64,000 nucleotides of DNA from CAYMOV01 sp964392085. Its GTDB lineage: Bacteria > Oederibacteriota > Muellerivitia > Muellerivitales > Muellerivitaceae. Within the stretch, counting starts at the first letter, position 1. Each line of letters starts with the position of its first letter. Below the pieces are notes generated by a model, which had not been told where the DNA came from, did no database searches, and saw only the letters and a list, made by a program, of their open reading frames with translations. The DNA lies in the NCBI GenBank assembly GCA_964392085.1, contig CAYMOV010000006.1:1-64000 (forward strand), read 5' to 3'. Below, in pieces: positions 31,371 through 42,700 of this stretch. The position numbers and the translations under genes are program-made.

Positions 31371-32897
31371 TTGAAGCGTCTTCCTCATTGGATATGGGTT
31401 TTTCCCTTTCTGGCGGCCGTTTCGGCTTTTCCGGCTGAAACCCTCTTCAGCCTTCCCGGCCAGGCCAACCCCTTGGATGCCCAAAATCCCTTCGCCCGGC
31501 CCTCGGTGTTCGGTCCCGCCTTCACCACCGTATCGGGCGACGCGACCTGCCTTTTCACCAACCCCGCGGGCCTCTCGGACTTGTCCGGCCCCCAGGTTGA
31601 CCTCAACACCCAACGATGGCTGCTCCAAGCCCACCAGGAAACCTTCCTCCTTGGTTTCCGTGGTCCCGGGAAGTCCGGGGGCTTCGCGGTGGCGGGAACC
31701 TACCTTGGTTTCGGCACCTTCGAAGGACGCGACAGCCTCGGCAACCCTGCTCCTTCTTACGGGGCGGAGCGTTGGGGCCTGAGGGGGGGATGGGGGCTCC
31801 AACTGAATCCAAAGTGGTCGATCGGCCTGGGGGTCCAGGGATCGTTCGCCAAGGAAGCCGACCTCGCGACAAACGCATGGGGGTTGGATTTGGGCGCGCA
31901 GTTTCGGCCCACGGGCCGCCTCGGCCTCGGGTTGGCCTGCGACCAACTGGGCCGAGCCTCGGGGCAGGGCCCCACCTCCGCCAACCTCCAGGCGGGGTTG
32001 AACTACGATATCCCGCTCGGGAGCCACCAACAATTGGCTCCGGCCTTGGGTTATTCGTGCCAATCCAAGTCCTCCAAGGTCCTCGCGGTCGTGTTGGAAT
32101 ATTCGGCGGGGGATCGGGTTTTCCTGCGCGCGGGGTACCAGAAATCCAACCCCAACCCGGAGACCGGGGGGGCTACGGGGTTGGCGCTGGGCGGTGGTTT
32201 GGCCTTCGGGGGGTGGCGGGTGGACTACGCATTCCTTCCCTATGGACTCCTTGGCAACTCGCACCGGATCAGCCTGGGGTATGTCTTCGGGAAGGTGAGG
32301 GTGACCCCAGGGGCGGGTCCCGCCTCTTCGACTAGCGGCGCGTCGGATTTGAAGTCAACCAATACCACCGGAGTGCCGGGTAGGTCGGTCGGCCCGGGTT
32401 TGACGGGTTCGGGGCCCACTCCGGCGGGCTCGGCGGCATCGACCGCGATCCCCGCCGCTTCAACCGTCGGCGCCCTGGGTCCTCCTCCGCCGCCATCCTC
32501 CGGGATCGGGAATGGATCGGGCGCGCCATCGGAGATTAACGGAACGGATTCGGGAAAAGATGAGGCTCCTTCCGGATCAAACCCGGTTCCCTCGGCGGCC
32601 ACGAGCCAGGCCGCGGCGAAGACCTTGATGCTCCGGTTCAACCTGGCCCCGGAATACTTCACCCAGGGGCAGGTCCTGGAGAAACAAGGGAAAGTCGCGG
32701 AAGCCGCCCAGGCCTATATCAACGCCGTGAAGGCGAACCCTAAGGATGACGCCGCTTGGAGGGCGTTGGGTGGGGTTTATTACCGCGCGGGTAGGAAGAA
32801 TGAGGCGATCCTGTGCTTTGAGCGGACTCTTTCCCTGGAGCCGGGTGACGCGAACTTGAAAACCTGGTTGGACCAATACAAGGGGACGAATCCATGA
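31371..32897 (+). CDS. PorV/PorQ-family outer-membrane beta-barrel with TPR tail
   Basis: The 508-residue protein starts at TTG 31371 with a signal peptide (KRLPHWIWVFPFLAAVSAFP). Residues ~35-305 show the PorV/PorQ (UPF0164) barrel pattern: SVFGPAFTTVSGDATCLFTN followed by PAGL, repeated amphipathic strands, then VDYAF and HRISLGYVFG. In type IX secretion PorV carries cargo to the attachment complex. A Ser/Pro/Gly-rich linker (306-415) leads to TPR units (AQAYINAVKANPKDDAAWRA and following), an uncommon fusion. The next gene begins in its stop region (ATGA overlap), so barrel and cargo are translationally coupled. Confidence 0.8.
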   Translation: MKRLPHWIWVFPFLAAVSAFPAETLFSLPGQANPLDAQNPFARPSVFGPAFTTVSGDATCLFTNPAGLSDLSGPQVDLNTQRWLLQAHQETFLLGFRGPGKSGGFAVAGTYLGFGTFEGRDSLGNPAPSYGAERWGLRGGWGLQLNPKWSIGLGVQGSFAKEADLATNAWGLDLGAQFRPTGRLGLGLACDQLGRASGQGPTSANLQAGLNYDIPLGSHQQLAPALGYSCQSKSSKVLAVVLEYSAGDRVFLRAGYQKSNPNPETGGATGLALGGGLAFGGWRVDYAFLPYGLLGNSHRISLGYVFGKVRVTPGAGPASSTSGASDLKSTNTTGVPGRSVGPGLTGSGPTPAGSAASTAIPAASTVGALGPPPPPSSGIGNGSGAPSEINGTDSGKDEAPSGSNPVPSAATSQAAAKTLMLRFNLAPEYFTQGQVLEKQGKVAEAAQAYINAVKANPKDDAAWRALGGVYYRAGRKNEAILCFERTLSLEPGDANLKTWLDQYKGTNP

Positions 32898-34066
32898 GCC
32901 GTAATACCATGGGGACGGTTTTATCACTCATGATGGTGCTCCTGTTGGAACCCCAACGATCCCATGCCCAGACCGCCACGCCCACCCCCTTGAACGTTTG
33001 TTGCCATGTGGTGACAGGGACCGCTTGGGATTCCATGCCCAGCTATGACGCTTGGGGTGTGGTGGTCGACCGGGTGCGCCACCTAGTCTATTCCACCGAC
33101 CCAACGGGAAACTTCCTTTATGTGCACCAATACGATGGGACGCCTGTGACCGTATTGACCGGCCTTCAGGGCGCGGTGGGACTGGCGCTCCAACCCGGGC
33201 CGACCCCGGGGGATCTTTTCGTGGCCTTACGTTCGCCCGTACAAGAGGTGGTTCGATACAACCCGGATACCTGGACCGTCACGGGTGGAATGTTAGTGGG
33301 TGGGGCATTACGTGATCTGCACGCGGATTCCGATGGAAATCTTTATGCTTCTTACGATTCCGGCGATGTCCTGGTCTACAACGAGTCGCCGACGCCGACC
33401 CCCGTTGCGACGCTCAGCGGATTGCAGGTTCCTGACGGGATGGTGAGATCCTCGGACGGCTTCTATGTGATGGATACCATGAACAACCGCGTCCTCAGGT
33501 TTGGCGTGACTCCTGGGCCTGTTTACGGCACACCGACCGTAGTGGCCACCCTGACGGCGCCCCAAGGAGTGGCCTGGGACGGCAATAATTATTACGTCAC
33601 GAACAACTCGAGCTACAACGTCTACGACGGCAATTGGAATCTTGTCAGACAATGCAACCTCCCGGAGTTGTTGTATGGCCAGGACATCGCCTTGGACGAG
33701 ACGGGTGCGATCTACGTGGCGGATCGTTCGACGAGGGTACACAAATTCGGCGGGTGCATCACCCCGATGCCGACGCCGCCTCTCAACGTTCCGGGCCATT
33801 GTTATATCTACCCCTCCCCGGTTCGGGGGGGGCGGGCGACGGTTTGTTACCTGATGGCCGCTTCGGGAAGGGCGACGATCACGGTTTGGAACGAGGCCGC
33901 CGAGAAGGTACTGGTAGTGGGGGATTCGAAGCCGCAAGGCGACCAGTCCACCGCGCTGGACTTTGGAAAATTTCCGGCGGGGGTCTATTACTACCAGATC
34001 AAGTTCACTTTTGATTTGGAGTCTGAGTCGATTTCCAGATTGAACAAATTTGTTCTTGTGCGTTAA
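32894..34066 (+). CDS. Exported single beta-propeller protein with sorting-like C-terminus
   Basis: The 390-residue protein has a signal peptide (cleavage near SHAQ), a short TPT segment, then a six-bladed NHL/SMP-like propeller from the vicinal cysteines NVCC to about residue 290 (YDAWGVVVDRVRHLVYS, DPTGNFLYVHQYDG). The final ~85 residues start CYIYPSPVRGG, show GVYYYQIK, and end KFVLVR, like the T9SS/FlgD-type C-terminal domains of its neighbours. The propeller is the same module fused into the larger proteins at 34288 and 39778. Its overlap with the PorV-like gene supports joint secretion. Confidence 0.78.
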   Translation: MSRNTMGTVLSLMMVLLLEPQRSHAQTATPTPLNVCCHVVTGTAWDSMPSYDAWGVVVDRVRHLVYSTDPTGNFLYVHQYDGTPVTVLTGLQGAVGLALQPGPTPGDLFVALRSPVQEVVRYNPDTWTVTGGMLVGGALRDLHADSDGNLYASYDSGDVLVYNESPTPTPVATLSGLQVPDGMVRSSDGFYVMDTMNNRVLRFGVTPGPVYGTPTVVATLTAPQGVAWDGNNYYVTNNSSYNVYDGNWNLVRQCNLPELLYGQDIALDETGAIYVADRSTRVHKFGGCITPMPTPPLNVPGHCYIYPSPVRGGRATVCYLMAASGRATITVWNEAAEKVLVVGDSKPQGDQSTALDFGKFPAGVYYYQIKFTFDLESESISRLNKFVLVR

Positions 34067-34287
34067 TTTCGAGCCAATGATCCGGGAATAAGGCAACCCG
34101 TTTTCCTGAATGTTGTCGATTGACCGTTGGTTTACCGGTAAATCGCTCCAATGCCATCCTTCATTATTTTTAGGCACATTTGATGGAATAAACCGCAATC
34201 GACCCCACAAATACATTGCTGAGCAAATTTTCATAAAAAACGTTTTGTTTCAAAGAATCCAATTGCCTTCATCATCGGGAGCCTTCA

Positions 34288-37200
34288 ATGAACCTGAATG
34301 AAAAATCCGCCAAGTCCTCCATCATGGTGCCCTTCGTGTTTTTGTGGGCTTTTCTTCTCGCGCTTTTTACGGTGCTCCCCATTTACGCGACGCCAGTCCG
34401 GGGTGTCCCCGGAGACCTTTGGGCCGATCTGATCATCGGGCAACCCGATTTCAGCTCCCTGGCTCCCTTCGACGTCACCGCTAAACGCCTTTTCAACCAG
34501 GGCGGCGTGCTGATCGACCGGGTATCGACCCCCCAGCGGCTTTATGTCTACGACGCGGGGAACAGCCGGGTATTGGGATTCAGCGATATTTCCGTCCTAT
34601 CCCCGAACGCCACACTCGCGACGGTCCCCAACTGGCAGCCAGACATCATCCTGGGCCAACAGGATTTCCACCACTCGGGCTGCAACAAGGACAGTAACTT
34701 CCAAAATTACCCGAACAAGGCCGTGCCGGGGGCCGATACCCTTTGCGGCATGCCGGAGGGGGCCGGCTCGCCCCGGGAGGGCGGTTCGGGGGCCAACATG
34801 GCGGTGGACTCCCAGGGAAACCTGTACGTCCCGGACTTTTGGAACAACCGGGTCCTCCGGTATAACGCGCCGGTGCATTACGCCCAACCGGCGGATTATG
34901 TTTGGGGCCAGGGGTCCTTCCAGGGCCGGTCTTGCAACGGCGGCGGCGCGCCTTCCCCCTCGGGGCTTTGTTTTGAGAGCGGCAACAACGCCAACGTAGC
35001 GGGAGTGGCGATCGACTCCGCGGGAAACCTTTGGGTGGCTGATATGGGAAACAACCGGGTCCTGCGGTTTCCCGTGGGGGTGGGTGGGATCCCCCAAACC
35101 ACGGCGGACCTCGTGTTGGGGCAATCGGATCCCTACAGCAACACCGCCGCCTCGGGGACCAATGACCTCACCCATATGTACACCCCCTCCGCGGTCCGGG
35201 TGGACGCGTCCGGAAACGTCTATGTCACCGATTTTTATGTGCCCGATTGCGGCGCCGCGGGGCAAAAGGGGCGGGTGTTGGTCTATAAAGCCCCAATCGT
35301 TTCAGGACAGAGCGCCCTTGGGGCGATCCACCAGTACCTGTCCCTGCCCATGGCCTTGGAATTCGACCCGGACGGCGGACTCTGGGTAAGTGATTACTGC
35401 ACGGACCAGATGCTGTTGTTCGACATCGCCTTGGGAAAAAGCGGCATCACGGCCACCGTGCGCAAGACGCTCTTGACCGACCGGCCGAACCCCATTGGGG
35501 TCGTGACATCGGCCAACTCCGGGGATGGCCCGGATATCCAATACCAGGATGGGGCGACGCAGGCGTCCTACCGCGCTTACTCACCCATGGGCGGGGTTGG
35601 GGTGGACCGGACCGGAAACGTATTCGTGGGCTTAGGGGGGCCCTGTGACGTCTGGCGCTTCCCGGCGCCCATCCCCACCGTGGCGCCCACGACACCCCCG
35701 GGGCCGACCTTTACGGCCCATTCGTCGGATATCTCGGTCTTCAAACCCCGCCAATACGGCATGCTCAACGACGCGGGATCGGTCGGCATGCGCGAGGGGA
35801 TTGGGGTGGCGGCCGCCGCGGGACAGCTCGTCGTCGCGGACACCTACCGTTTGATGTATTGGAACATGCCGTCGGGTCCCACGGGCCTCTCGAACGGGCA
35901 ATCGGCCGATGGGTTCGCGGGTGTGGATGCGGTCAACGCTTTCTATGTAGGCAAGCCCTATTCCTACTACGGACACAATTATTCCATGGGACGAATCCGC
36001 GAGGACCACGCCACGCCCCAACACCTTTGGGCTGTGCGCCAAAATGACACCGGGTCGATCCTGGAATCTTATCGCCTTCCCTTGACGTCATTCGCCGCGC
36101 CCGATAATTCCTTGCCCAGGGTGATTCAGCTGGTCGGAGGGTCCGGATCGGTCTCGTTGGGCGGCTACCTGGCGGGTCTGGCGCCGGACCGAGACGGGAT
36201 CCGGGATTACCTTTGGGTGGCCGATGATGAAAACAACCGTGTCATTCGAATCCGAAACCCGCTCACCAACCCGCGGGTGGACATCATCCTGGGACAGCCG
36301 GACGCCACTTCGGTCCTGTGCAACCAGGCCCCAGGGGATTATCCCCCCCCCACCGCCAAGACGTTCTGCAACCCAGGACAAGTGACCCTCGACCACCACG
36401 GCAACCTCTATGTCTCCGATTTCGTCCTTGAATTCCGCGGAAACCAACGGTTGTTGAGGTACAACGCCGGGGATATCCAGAATTACGGCAACACCCCCAT
36501 CTATGGGGGCGGAACACCCGGCATTACGGCGGCCGCGGTTTATGGCCGCAATGGGGATTTCACCTCGGGGTACATGCAGTGCCAGACCCCACCCGACACC
36601 AACCTTAGCCCCTGCGGGCCTTGGGAACCCGCCTTCACCCAGGACGATTCCACGATGGTCTTGGGGACCATGTACATTGGTTCCCAATTCCCCTTGGTGT
36701 TTTCGCATCCGGCTGAGAACCCCCTGCTGAACCAATGGCCCCTGACCCACACCAATGACTTCGGGTCCACGTACTACGGCGGGACCTTCGACCAACAGAA
36801 CAACCTTTATGTCACGGACCTCAATCGTTCAAGGGTACTGGTCTATTTCAACCCGTTCGCCACGCCTTTGGCCACTCCGACCGCTTCGGGTACCGTGATC
36901 CCGACCTATACCTACACCAACACACCGCTTCCCATCCCTTCGTCCAGCTGGACCCCCACTCCCGCGAATACTTGGACCTACACCCCGTCCTGGACCTATA
37001 CCCCGAGCCCGACTGTCGGATCGCCCACGAATACTTTCACGGCGGTCTCCACCTTGGCCTGCTGTACTTCCAAGAAAGGCACTGTTTGGGACGCCATGCC
37101 CGTCTACGACGCTTGGGGCGTCGTTGTTGACCGCGTCCGTCATAAGGTTTATTCCTCGGATCCCTCCGGCAACTTCCTCTATGTCCACAACTACGACGGG

Positions 37201-38462
37201 ACCGCCGTTACGGTCTTAACGGGCATGAATGGCGCCGTTGGATTGGCGCTTGGCGCCGGTTCTCTCCCGGACTTGTATGTGGCCCTTCGGGGTGCGGGAG
37301 TGGTCCAGCGGTACAACCCGGATACTTGGACTTTGACCGGAAGCTTCCCGGCGCCGGGCGGCCTGAGGGACGTTCATGTCGATTCCGCGGGCAATATCTA
37401 TGTGTCCTGTGACGGCGCGTCGATCTACGTTTATAACAGCCTGCCGACCCCCGGCCTGATCGCCACCTTGACGGGCCTCGACACCCCCACCGGCATGTAC
37501 AAAGCGCCCGATGGACTCTATGTTGCGGACACCAACAACCAACGGGTTGTGAAGTTTCCCGGGTCGCCCAGCGCGGGTTTTGGGGCCCTCTCGGTGGTGG
37601 CCAATGTGGCTTACCCGGAGGGCATCTGGTCGAATGGCAACGGGTTTTACGTGACCGACGCGAACGGTTATGACGTTTACTGGACCGATTGGACGCGTTT
37701 GGGGGGGTGTTCGGCCTCAGATCTCGCCAACGCGATTGACCTTTCCGTGGACGAAACGGGACGCCTTTACGTGGCATCCCGTTCAGCGCGTGTATCAATC
37801 TATGACACCTGTCTCTTGGTCAATCCAACGATCATCCTGACGCCGGGAACCCCGACCCCCACCCATACCGCGGACCCGACCCTCACTTCGATTCCCCCGA
37901 CAAATACCCAAACCAGAACCCTTACCCCAACCTTTAGTTGGACCCCTTCCAAGACCCTGACTCCGACTTGGACGTCCACCAAAACATTAACTCCGTCACC
38001 TTCCTGGACACCGACCAAGTCATTGACCCCGACGGTGACCCGGACACCGACCAAAACATTGACCCCAACGATTACGCGGACGCCGACAAGGACTTTGACC
38101 GTGACGCGTACGCCCACGAAGACCCTCACCCCCACTTGGACCCGAACCTCAACAAAGACCTTGACACCCACGAGGACACCTTCCAAAACGAACACCCCAA
38201 CGGCGACATGGACGCCGACGAAAACCAATACCCCGACCATTACCCGGACACCGACCAAAACCTTGACCCCGACGATCACACGGACACCTACCAAGACCAA
38301 TACCCCCACAACCACTCGAACGCCCACTAAAACCTCGACTCCGTCCATTACCCAAACACCGACCAAGACTTTCACGCCCACCCAGACGCCCACTTGGAGC
38401 CCGACGTACACGTACACGCCGCAGCCGACGTCTACGCCGACGCTGGTGGAAACCTGTATCAA
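34288..38462 (+). CDS. Giant NHL/'CC' double-propeller surface protein, 5' part (cut by scaffold gap)
   Basis: This is the 5' part (about 1391 codons) of a gene that continues beyond the 100-N gap. After a signal peptide come a large NHL-type propeller region (34390-36860; GDLWADLIIGQPDFSS, LYVYDAGNSRVLGFS), a Thr-Pro linker, a second propeller beginning ACCTSKKGTVWDAMP (37060-37810), and a long Thr-Pro/Lys stalk (37830-38440) with PTKTLTPT-type units. It is a close paralogue of the protein at 39778 over the first ~1180 residues. Just before the gap it reads STPTLVETC, a phrase repeated after the gap. Confidence 0.8.
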
Positions 38463-38562
38463 NNNNNNNNNNNNNNNNNNNNNNNNNNNNNNNNNNNNNN
38501 NNNNNNNNNNNNNNNNNNNNNNNNNNNNNNNNNNNNNNNNNNNNNNNNNNNNNNNNNNNNNN
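38463..38562. other. Scaffold gap of 100 N inside a repeat
   Basis: Exactly 100 N is a placeholder of unknown length. The flanking frames join only if the true gap is 2 modulo 3. STPTLVETC before and STPTLVEMC after suggest that a repeated module lies inside. Confidence 0.95.
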
Positions 38563-39626
38563 CCAACACGTACACGCCGACGTACACGTACACGACGCCG
38601 CCGACGGCCACGCCGACAGATTCCTTTACCTTTACCGACACTTGGAGCCCGACGAACACATCGACTTGGACCGGGACCTACACGCCGACCGTGACCTCGA
38701 CCCCCACCCTTGTGGAGATGTGCCTTAACAGCGGTGGGGAGGGAGATAACTCGGGCGCGGTTTTGGTCGGACCGGATTTTTGGGGACAACAACCTTGCGG
38801 ATACGCTAAATGGGTGGGTCCTAACGCGGACGGCTCCTCTCCCTCGACAGAGGAACCCTATTCACAACCTTATACCGTCACCTTCCCGCTGACGGCGGAG
38901 CAAGTGGCGGGTGGGCGCATTTACTTGAGTTATATGGCGGACGACGCGATTTCGTTCTCATTTAACGGGCACGGTCCGGCCATCACCGCTTGGGGCCAAC
39001 CGCCCGTCGCGGGCCCGCCCCCCCAAGGGCAGGTATTCGTGAATGGGTGTACGACCCAGGAAATCGACCCGGTCAACCTCCAAACGGGCACGAACACCAT
39101 GGTCGTCGTGTTAACGGACCAGCAGTACGCGCATATGGCCATGATGTGGAGCCTCTGCGTGTACCGGACGGCCCAACCGACCTCGACCATGACACCAACC
39201 GGAGAAAGGGCCACGGCCCTCCGTGCGCTCAACAGGGAAAATGACAAGACGATGACTTCAACACCCACAATGACCCTGTCCCCGACGGAAACCCCCACCC
39301 TCACGCCGACAATAACGGCGACCGTCGGGGGGCCTGCCATCCAGCTGGCCCAGACTTGGCCGAACGTGACGGACGGAAAGACCCCGGTGAAGTTCCATCT
39401 CGACCTCGCGAGGCCCTGTCGGATACAGGTGACGGTCCTCAATCTAGTGGGGGAACCGGTCTATCAGGTCATCGACATGGCCCAGGCGGGGGGGTGGGAG
39501 GATCCCTGGGATGTCCGTACTCGGGCTGGAGCGGCCCTCTCGAGCGGCTTCTACGTGGTCGATTGGCAGGTGATGGATGGGCATGAACTGACCCGAAAGT
39601 CCACGAGACTGATGATCCGACGTTAA
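38563..39626 (+). CDS. Giant surface protein, 3' part
   Basis: This continues the gene at 34288. The first codons are a TPT/TYT stalk, then STPTLVEMCLNSGGEGDNSG starts a ~130-residue module (38713-39175) with paired cysteines and SYMADDAISFSFNGHG and QVFVNGCTTQEI segments, reminiscent of a galactose-binding-like jelly roll. A short TPT linker precedes a C-terminal beta domain (39335-39623) that ends RLMIRR. The terminal domain differs from those ending KLVVLR but keeps the SSGFYVVDWQV strand. Because no start codon is visible, it is a 3' fragment and not a separate gene. Confidence 0.78.
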
Positions 39627-39660
39627 AGGTTTTCGGTGGATCAACCAAGAACCGACCTCA

Positions 39661-39688
39661 AAGGCCGCGTGGATTTCCCCGCGGCCTT
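39661..39688 (+). terminator. Hairpin after the giant gene
   Basis: AAGGCCGCG (39661-39669) pairs with CGCGGCCTT (39680-39688). There is no long U-run, so termination may be partial. Confidence 0.5.
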
Positions 39689-39777
39689 CGGCGTGGGGAG
39701 CCCGCTAGGTCTGGCCCATATAACGTAATTTAAGAGGTATAGTTATCGCATTGAAGGGTTTTGATCTAGGAAGGGCT

Positions 39778-42700
39778 ATGAGAATCATCCGGAAATTATC
39801 ACTCGCGGCGATGTTCGGCCTTTTCTCCGGCCTGTGCCAGCCCCAACTCCCCCTGGCGGCGCCCGTTCGGGGCCTCCCCGGCGACCTCTGGGCCGACCTC
39901 ATCCTGGGACAACCCGATTTCAGCTCGCTCGCGCCCTTCGACGTCACCGCGAAACGCATCTTCAACCAAGGCGGGGTGCTGGTCGACCGGGTTTCCACGC
40001 CCCAACGGTTGTACGTTTACGACGCCGGCAACAGCCGGGTGTTGGGCTTCAGCGACATCAGCGCCTTCTCCCCGAACGCCACGATCACCTCGGCGCCCGC
40101 CTGGGCGCCGGACATCATCCTGGGCCAACAAGACTTCACCCATTCAGGCTGTAACCGGGACAGCAACTACCAGAACTACCCCTCCCTTTCCACGCCGGGG
40201 GCCGACACGCTTTGCGGCCTCCCGGAGTTCCACGGATCCCCCCGGGAAGGCGGATCGGGCGCCAATATGTCGGTGGACCCCCAGGGAAACCTTTACGTCC
40301 CTGATTTCTGGAACAACCGGGTCCTCCGTTACAACGCCCCGGTCCGTTACGCCCAACCCGCGGATTTCGTCTGGGGCCAACCCTCCTTTAATAACCGGGA
40401 TTGCAACGGCGGAGGGGGGCCGTCCGCCTCCAGCCTGTGTTTCGTGGGCAACACCACGGCCAACGTCGGGGGGACGGGCATCGATTCCGCGGGAAACCTC
40501 TGGGTGGCCGACATGGGGAACAACCGGGTCCTGCGGTTTCCCGTGGGGGTCGGGGGTGTCCCCCAAACAACCGCGGACTTGGTGCTGGGCCAACCGAATT
40601 TCAACAGCAACGCCGCGGCCTCCAACACGAACGACCTCACCCGCATGAGCTGTCCATCCGCGGTGCGGGTGGACCCGTCCGGGAACGTCTATGTCACCGA
40701 TTTTTATGTGACCGATTGCGGTCCCGCGGGACAGAAGGGCCGGGTCTTGGTCTTTAAGGCCCCGATCGTGTCAGGTCAGTCGGCTTTAGGCGCGATCCAC
40801 CAGTACCTTTCACTGCCGATGGGTCTGGAATTCGACCCGGACGGGGGACTTTGGGTGAGTGACTACTGCACGGACCAGATGCTGTTGTTCGACATCACCC
40901 TGGGAACCAACAACGTAACCGCCACGGTCCGGAAAACCCTATTGACCGACCGGCCCGTGACCATTGGGGCCCTGACCAACGCCAACAAGGGGGATGGACC
41001 GGATTTTTCATACCAGGACGGCGCGACGCAGGCTTCCTACCGGGCTTATTCGCCCATGGGGGGCGTGGGCGTGGACCGATCCGGCAATTTTTACGTGGGA
41101 TTGGGGGGGCCCTGCGATGTCTGGCGATTCCCCGCGCCCATCCCGACGGTGGCGCCCACGCCGCCTCCCGGCCCCGTCATCACGGCCCATTCGGCCGATG
41201 TCGGGGTCTTCAAGGCGCGGCAGTACGGCATGTTGAACGACGTCGGATCGGTGGGTTTGCACCAGGGCATCGGGGTGGCGGCGGCGGCGGGCCAACTCAT
41301 CGTGGCCGATACCTATCGCTTAATGTACTGGAACATGCCCTCGGGCCCGACGGGCCTCACGAACGGCCAGCCTGCCGACGGTTTCGCGGGGGTGGACCCC
41401 GCCAATGTCTTCTTCGTCGGCAAACCTTATTCCATTTATGGCCACAATTACGCCATGGGTCGAATCCGTGAGGACCACACCACACCCCAACGGCTTTGGG
41501 CCGTCCGCCAAAACGACACCGGGTCCATCCTGGAGGCCTATCGCCTGCCCTTGACGACTTTCGCCACACCGGAGGCTTCCCTGCCGAGGGTTTTGCCGCT
41601 GGTCGGGGGCGCCGGGTCGGTTTCCTTGGGGGGCTACCTGGCGGGGTTGGCCCCCGATCGGGACGGAACTCGGGACTTCGTTTGGGTGGCCGACAAGGAA
41701 AACAACCGGGTCCTTCGGATCCGACATCCCCTATCCATGCCCCAAGTCGACATCATCCTGGGCCAGGCCAACGCCTCGGCCACCTTTTGCAACCAAGTCA
41801 CAGGCACCTATCCCCCCCCCACCGCCAAGTCGTTTTGCGACCCGGGGCAGGTGACCCTCGACCACCACGGAAACCTGTACGTCTCCGATTTCGCCCTGGA
41901 GTTCGCAGGCAACCAAAGGCTCCTCAGGTTTAACGCGGGGGATATCCAGAACAACGGCAACACCCCCCGCTTCGGCGGGGGAGTTCCCGGCATCTCGGCC
42001 TCCGCGGTGTACGGGCGCAACAATGACTTCACCTCGGGGTATTTGCAGTGCCAGACCCCGCCAGACCCCGACCTAAGCCCCTGCGGGCCTTGGGAACCCG
42101 CCTTCACCCAGGACGACTCCACCATGATCTTAGGGACCATGTACATCGGATCGCCCTTTCCTTTGGTGTTCGCCCATCCCGCCGAGAGTCCGCTCTTGAA
42201 CCAATGGCCCCTGACCCATACCAACGACTTTGGTTCGACCTATTACGGCGGGACGATGGACGACCAGGACAACCTGTACGTGACCGATTTGAACCGGTCT
42301 CGAATCCTGGTTTACCTCCGCCCCTTTGAAACCCCGCTGGCGACCCCGACGGCCGCCGGAACGGTCCTTCCGACCTATACGGTGACCCGAACTCCGACCC
42401 CGATCCCCGCCTCGAGTTGGTCCCCCACCCCGACGTTTTCCAGGACTCCGACCGCCATCGCCACGTGGACGAACACCGGGACCCCGACTTCGAGTTGGAC
42501 CTTTACCGAGAGCCCGACGGTGGGTTCCCCAACTGACACGCCGACGCCCGTCAACACGCTCACGTGCTGTGCCGCCAAGACCGGGACCGCGTGGGATTCA
42601 ATCCCGAACTATGACATGTGGGGAGTCGCGGTGGATCGGGCGCGCCAACAAGTCTACGCGGCGGACCCATCCGGAAACTTCCTCTATGTCCGCCAGTACG

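Noticed and set aside
37938..38330. Plus-strand frame coding an Asp-rich D-x-D-x-D protein, like a calcium-binding repeat
   Set aside because: It is the shifted reading of the ACC-CCG-ACG type Thr-Pro stalk in the giant gene; it has no ribosome site or domain borders, and similar shadows occur under every TP stalk.
37830..38440. Short regularly spaced DNA repeats that could suggest a CRISPR array
   Set aside because: Unit length is variable, all units translate as PTKTLTPT-like stalk, there are no unique spacers and no cas genes.
37800..38460. Minus-strand frames coding long V-G-V-x-V repeats resembling elastin-like or adhesin sequences
   Set aside because: They are the antisense of the Thr-Pro codons and recur wherever such stalks exist; no start signals and no independent conservation.
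38563..38694. Premature stop or frameshift in the giant gene after the gap
   Set aside because: The apparent frameshift is caused only by the placeholder length of 100 N; the other frame continues a coherent protein to 39626.
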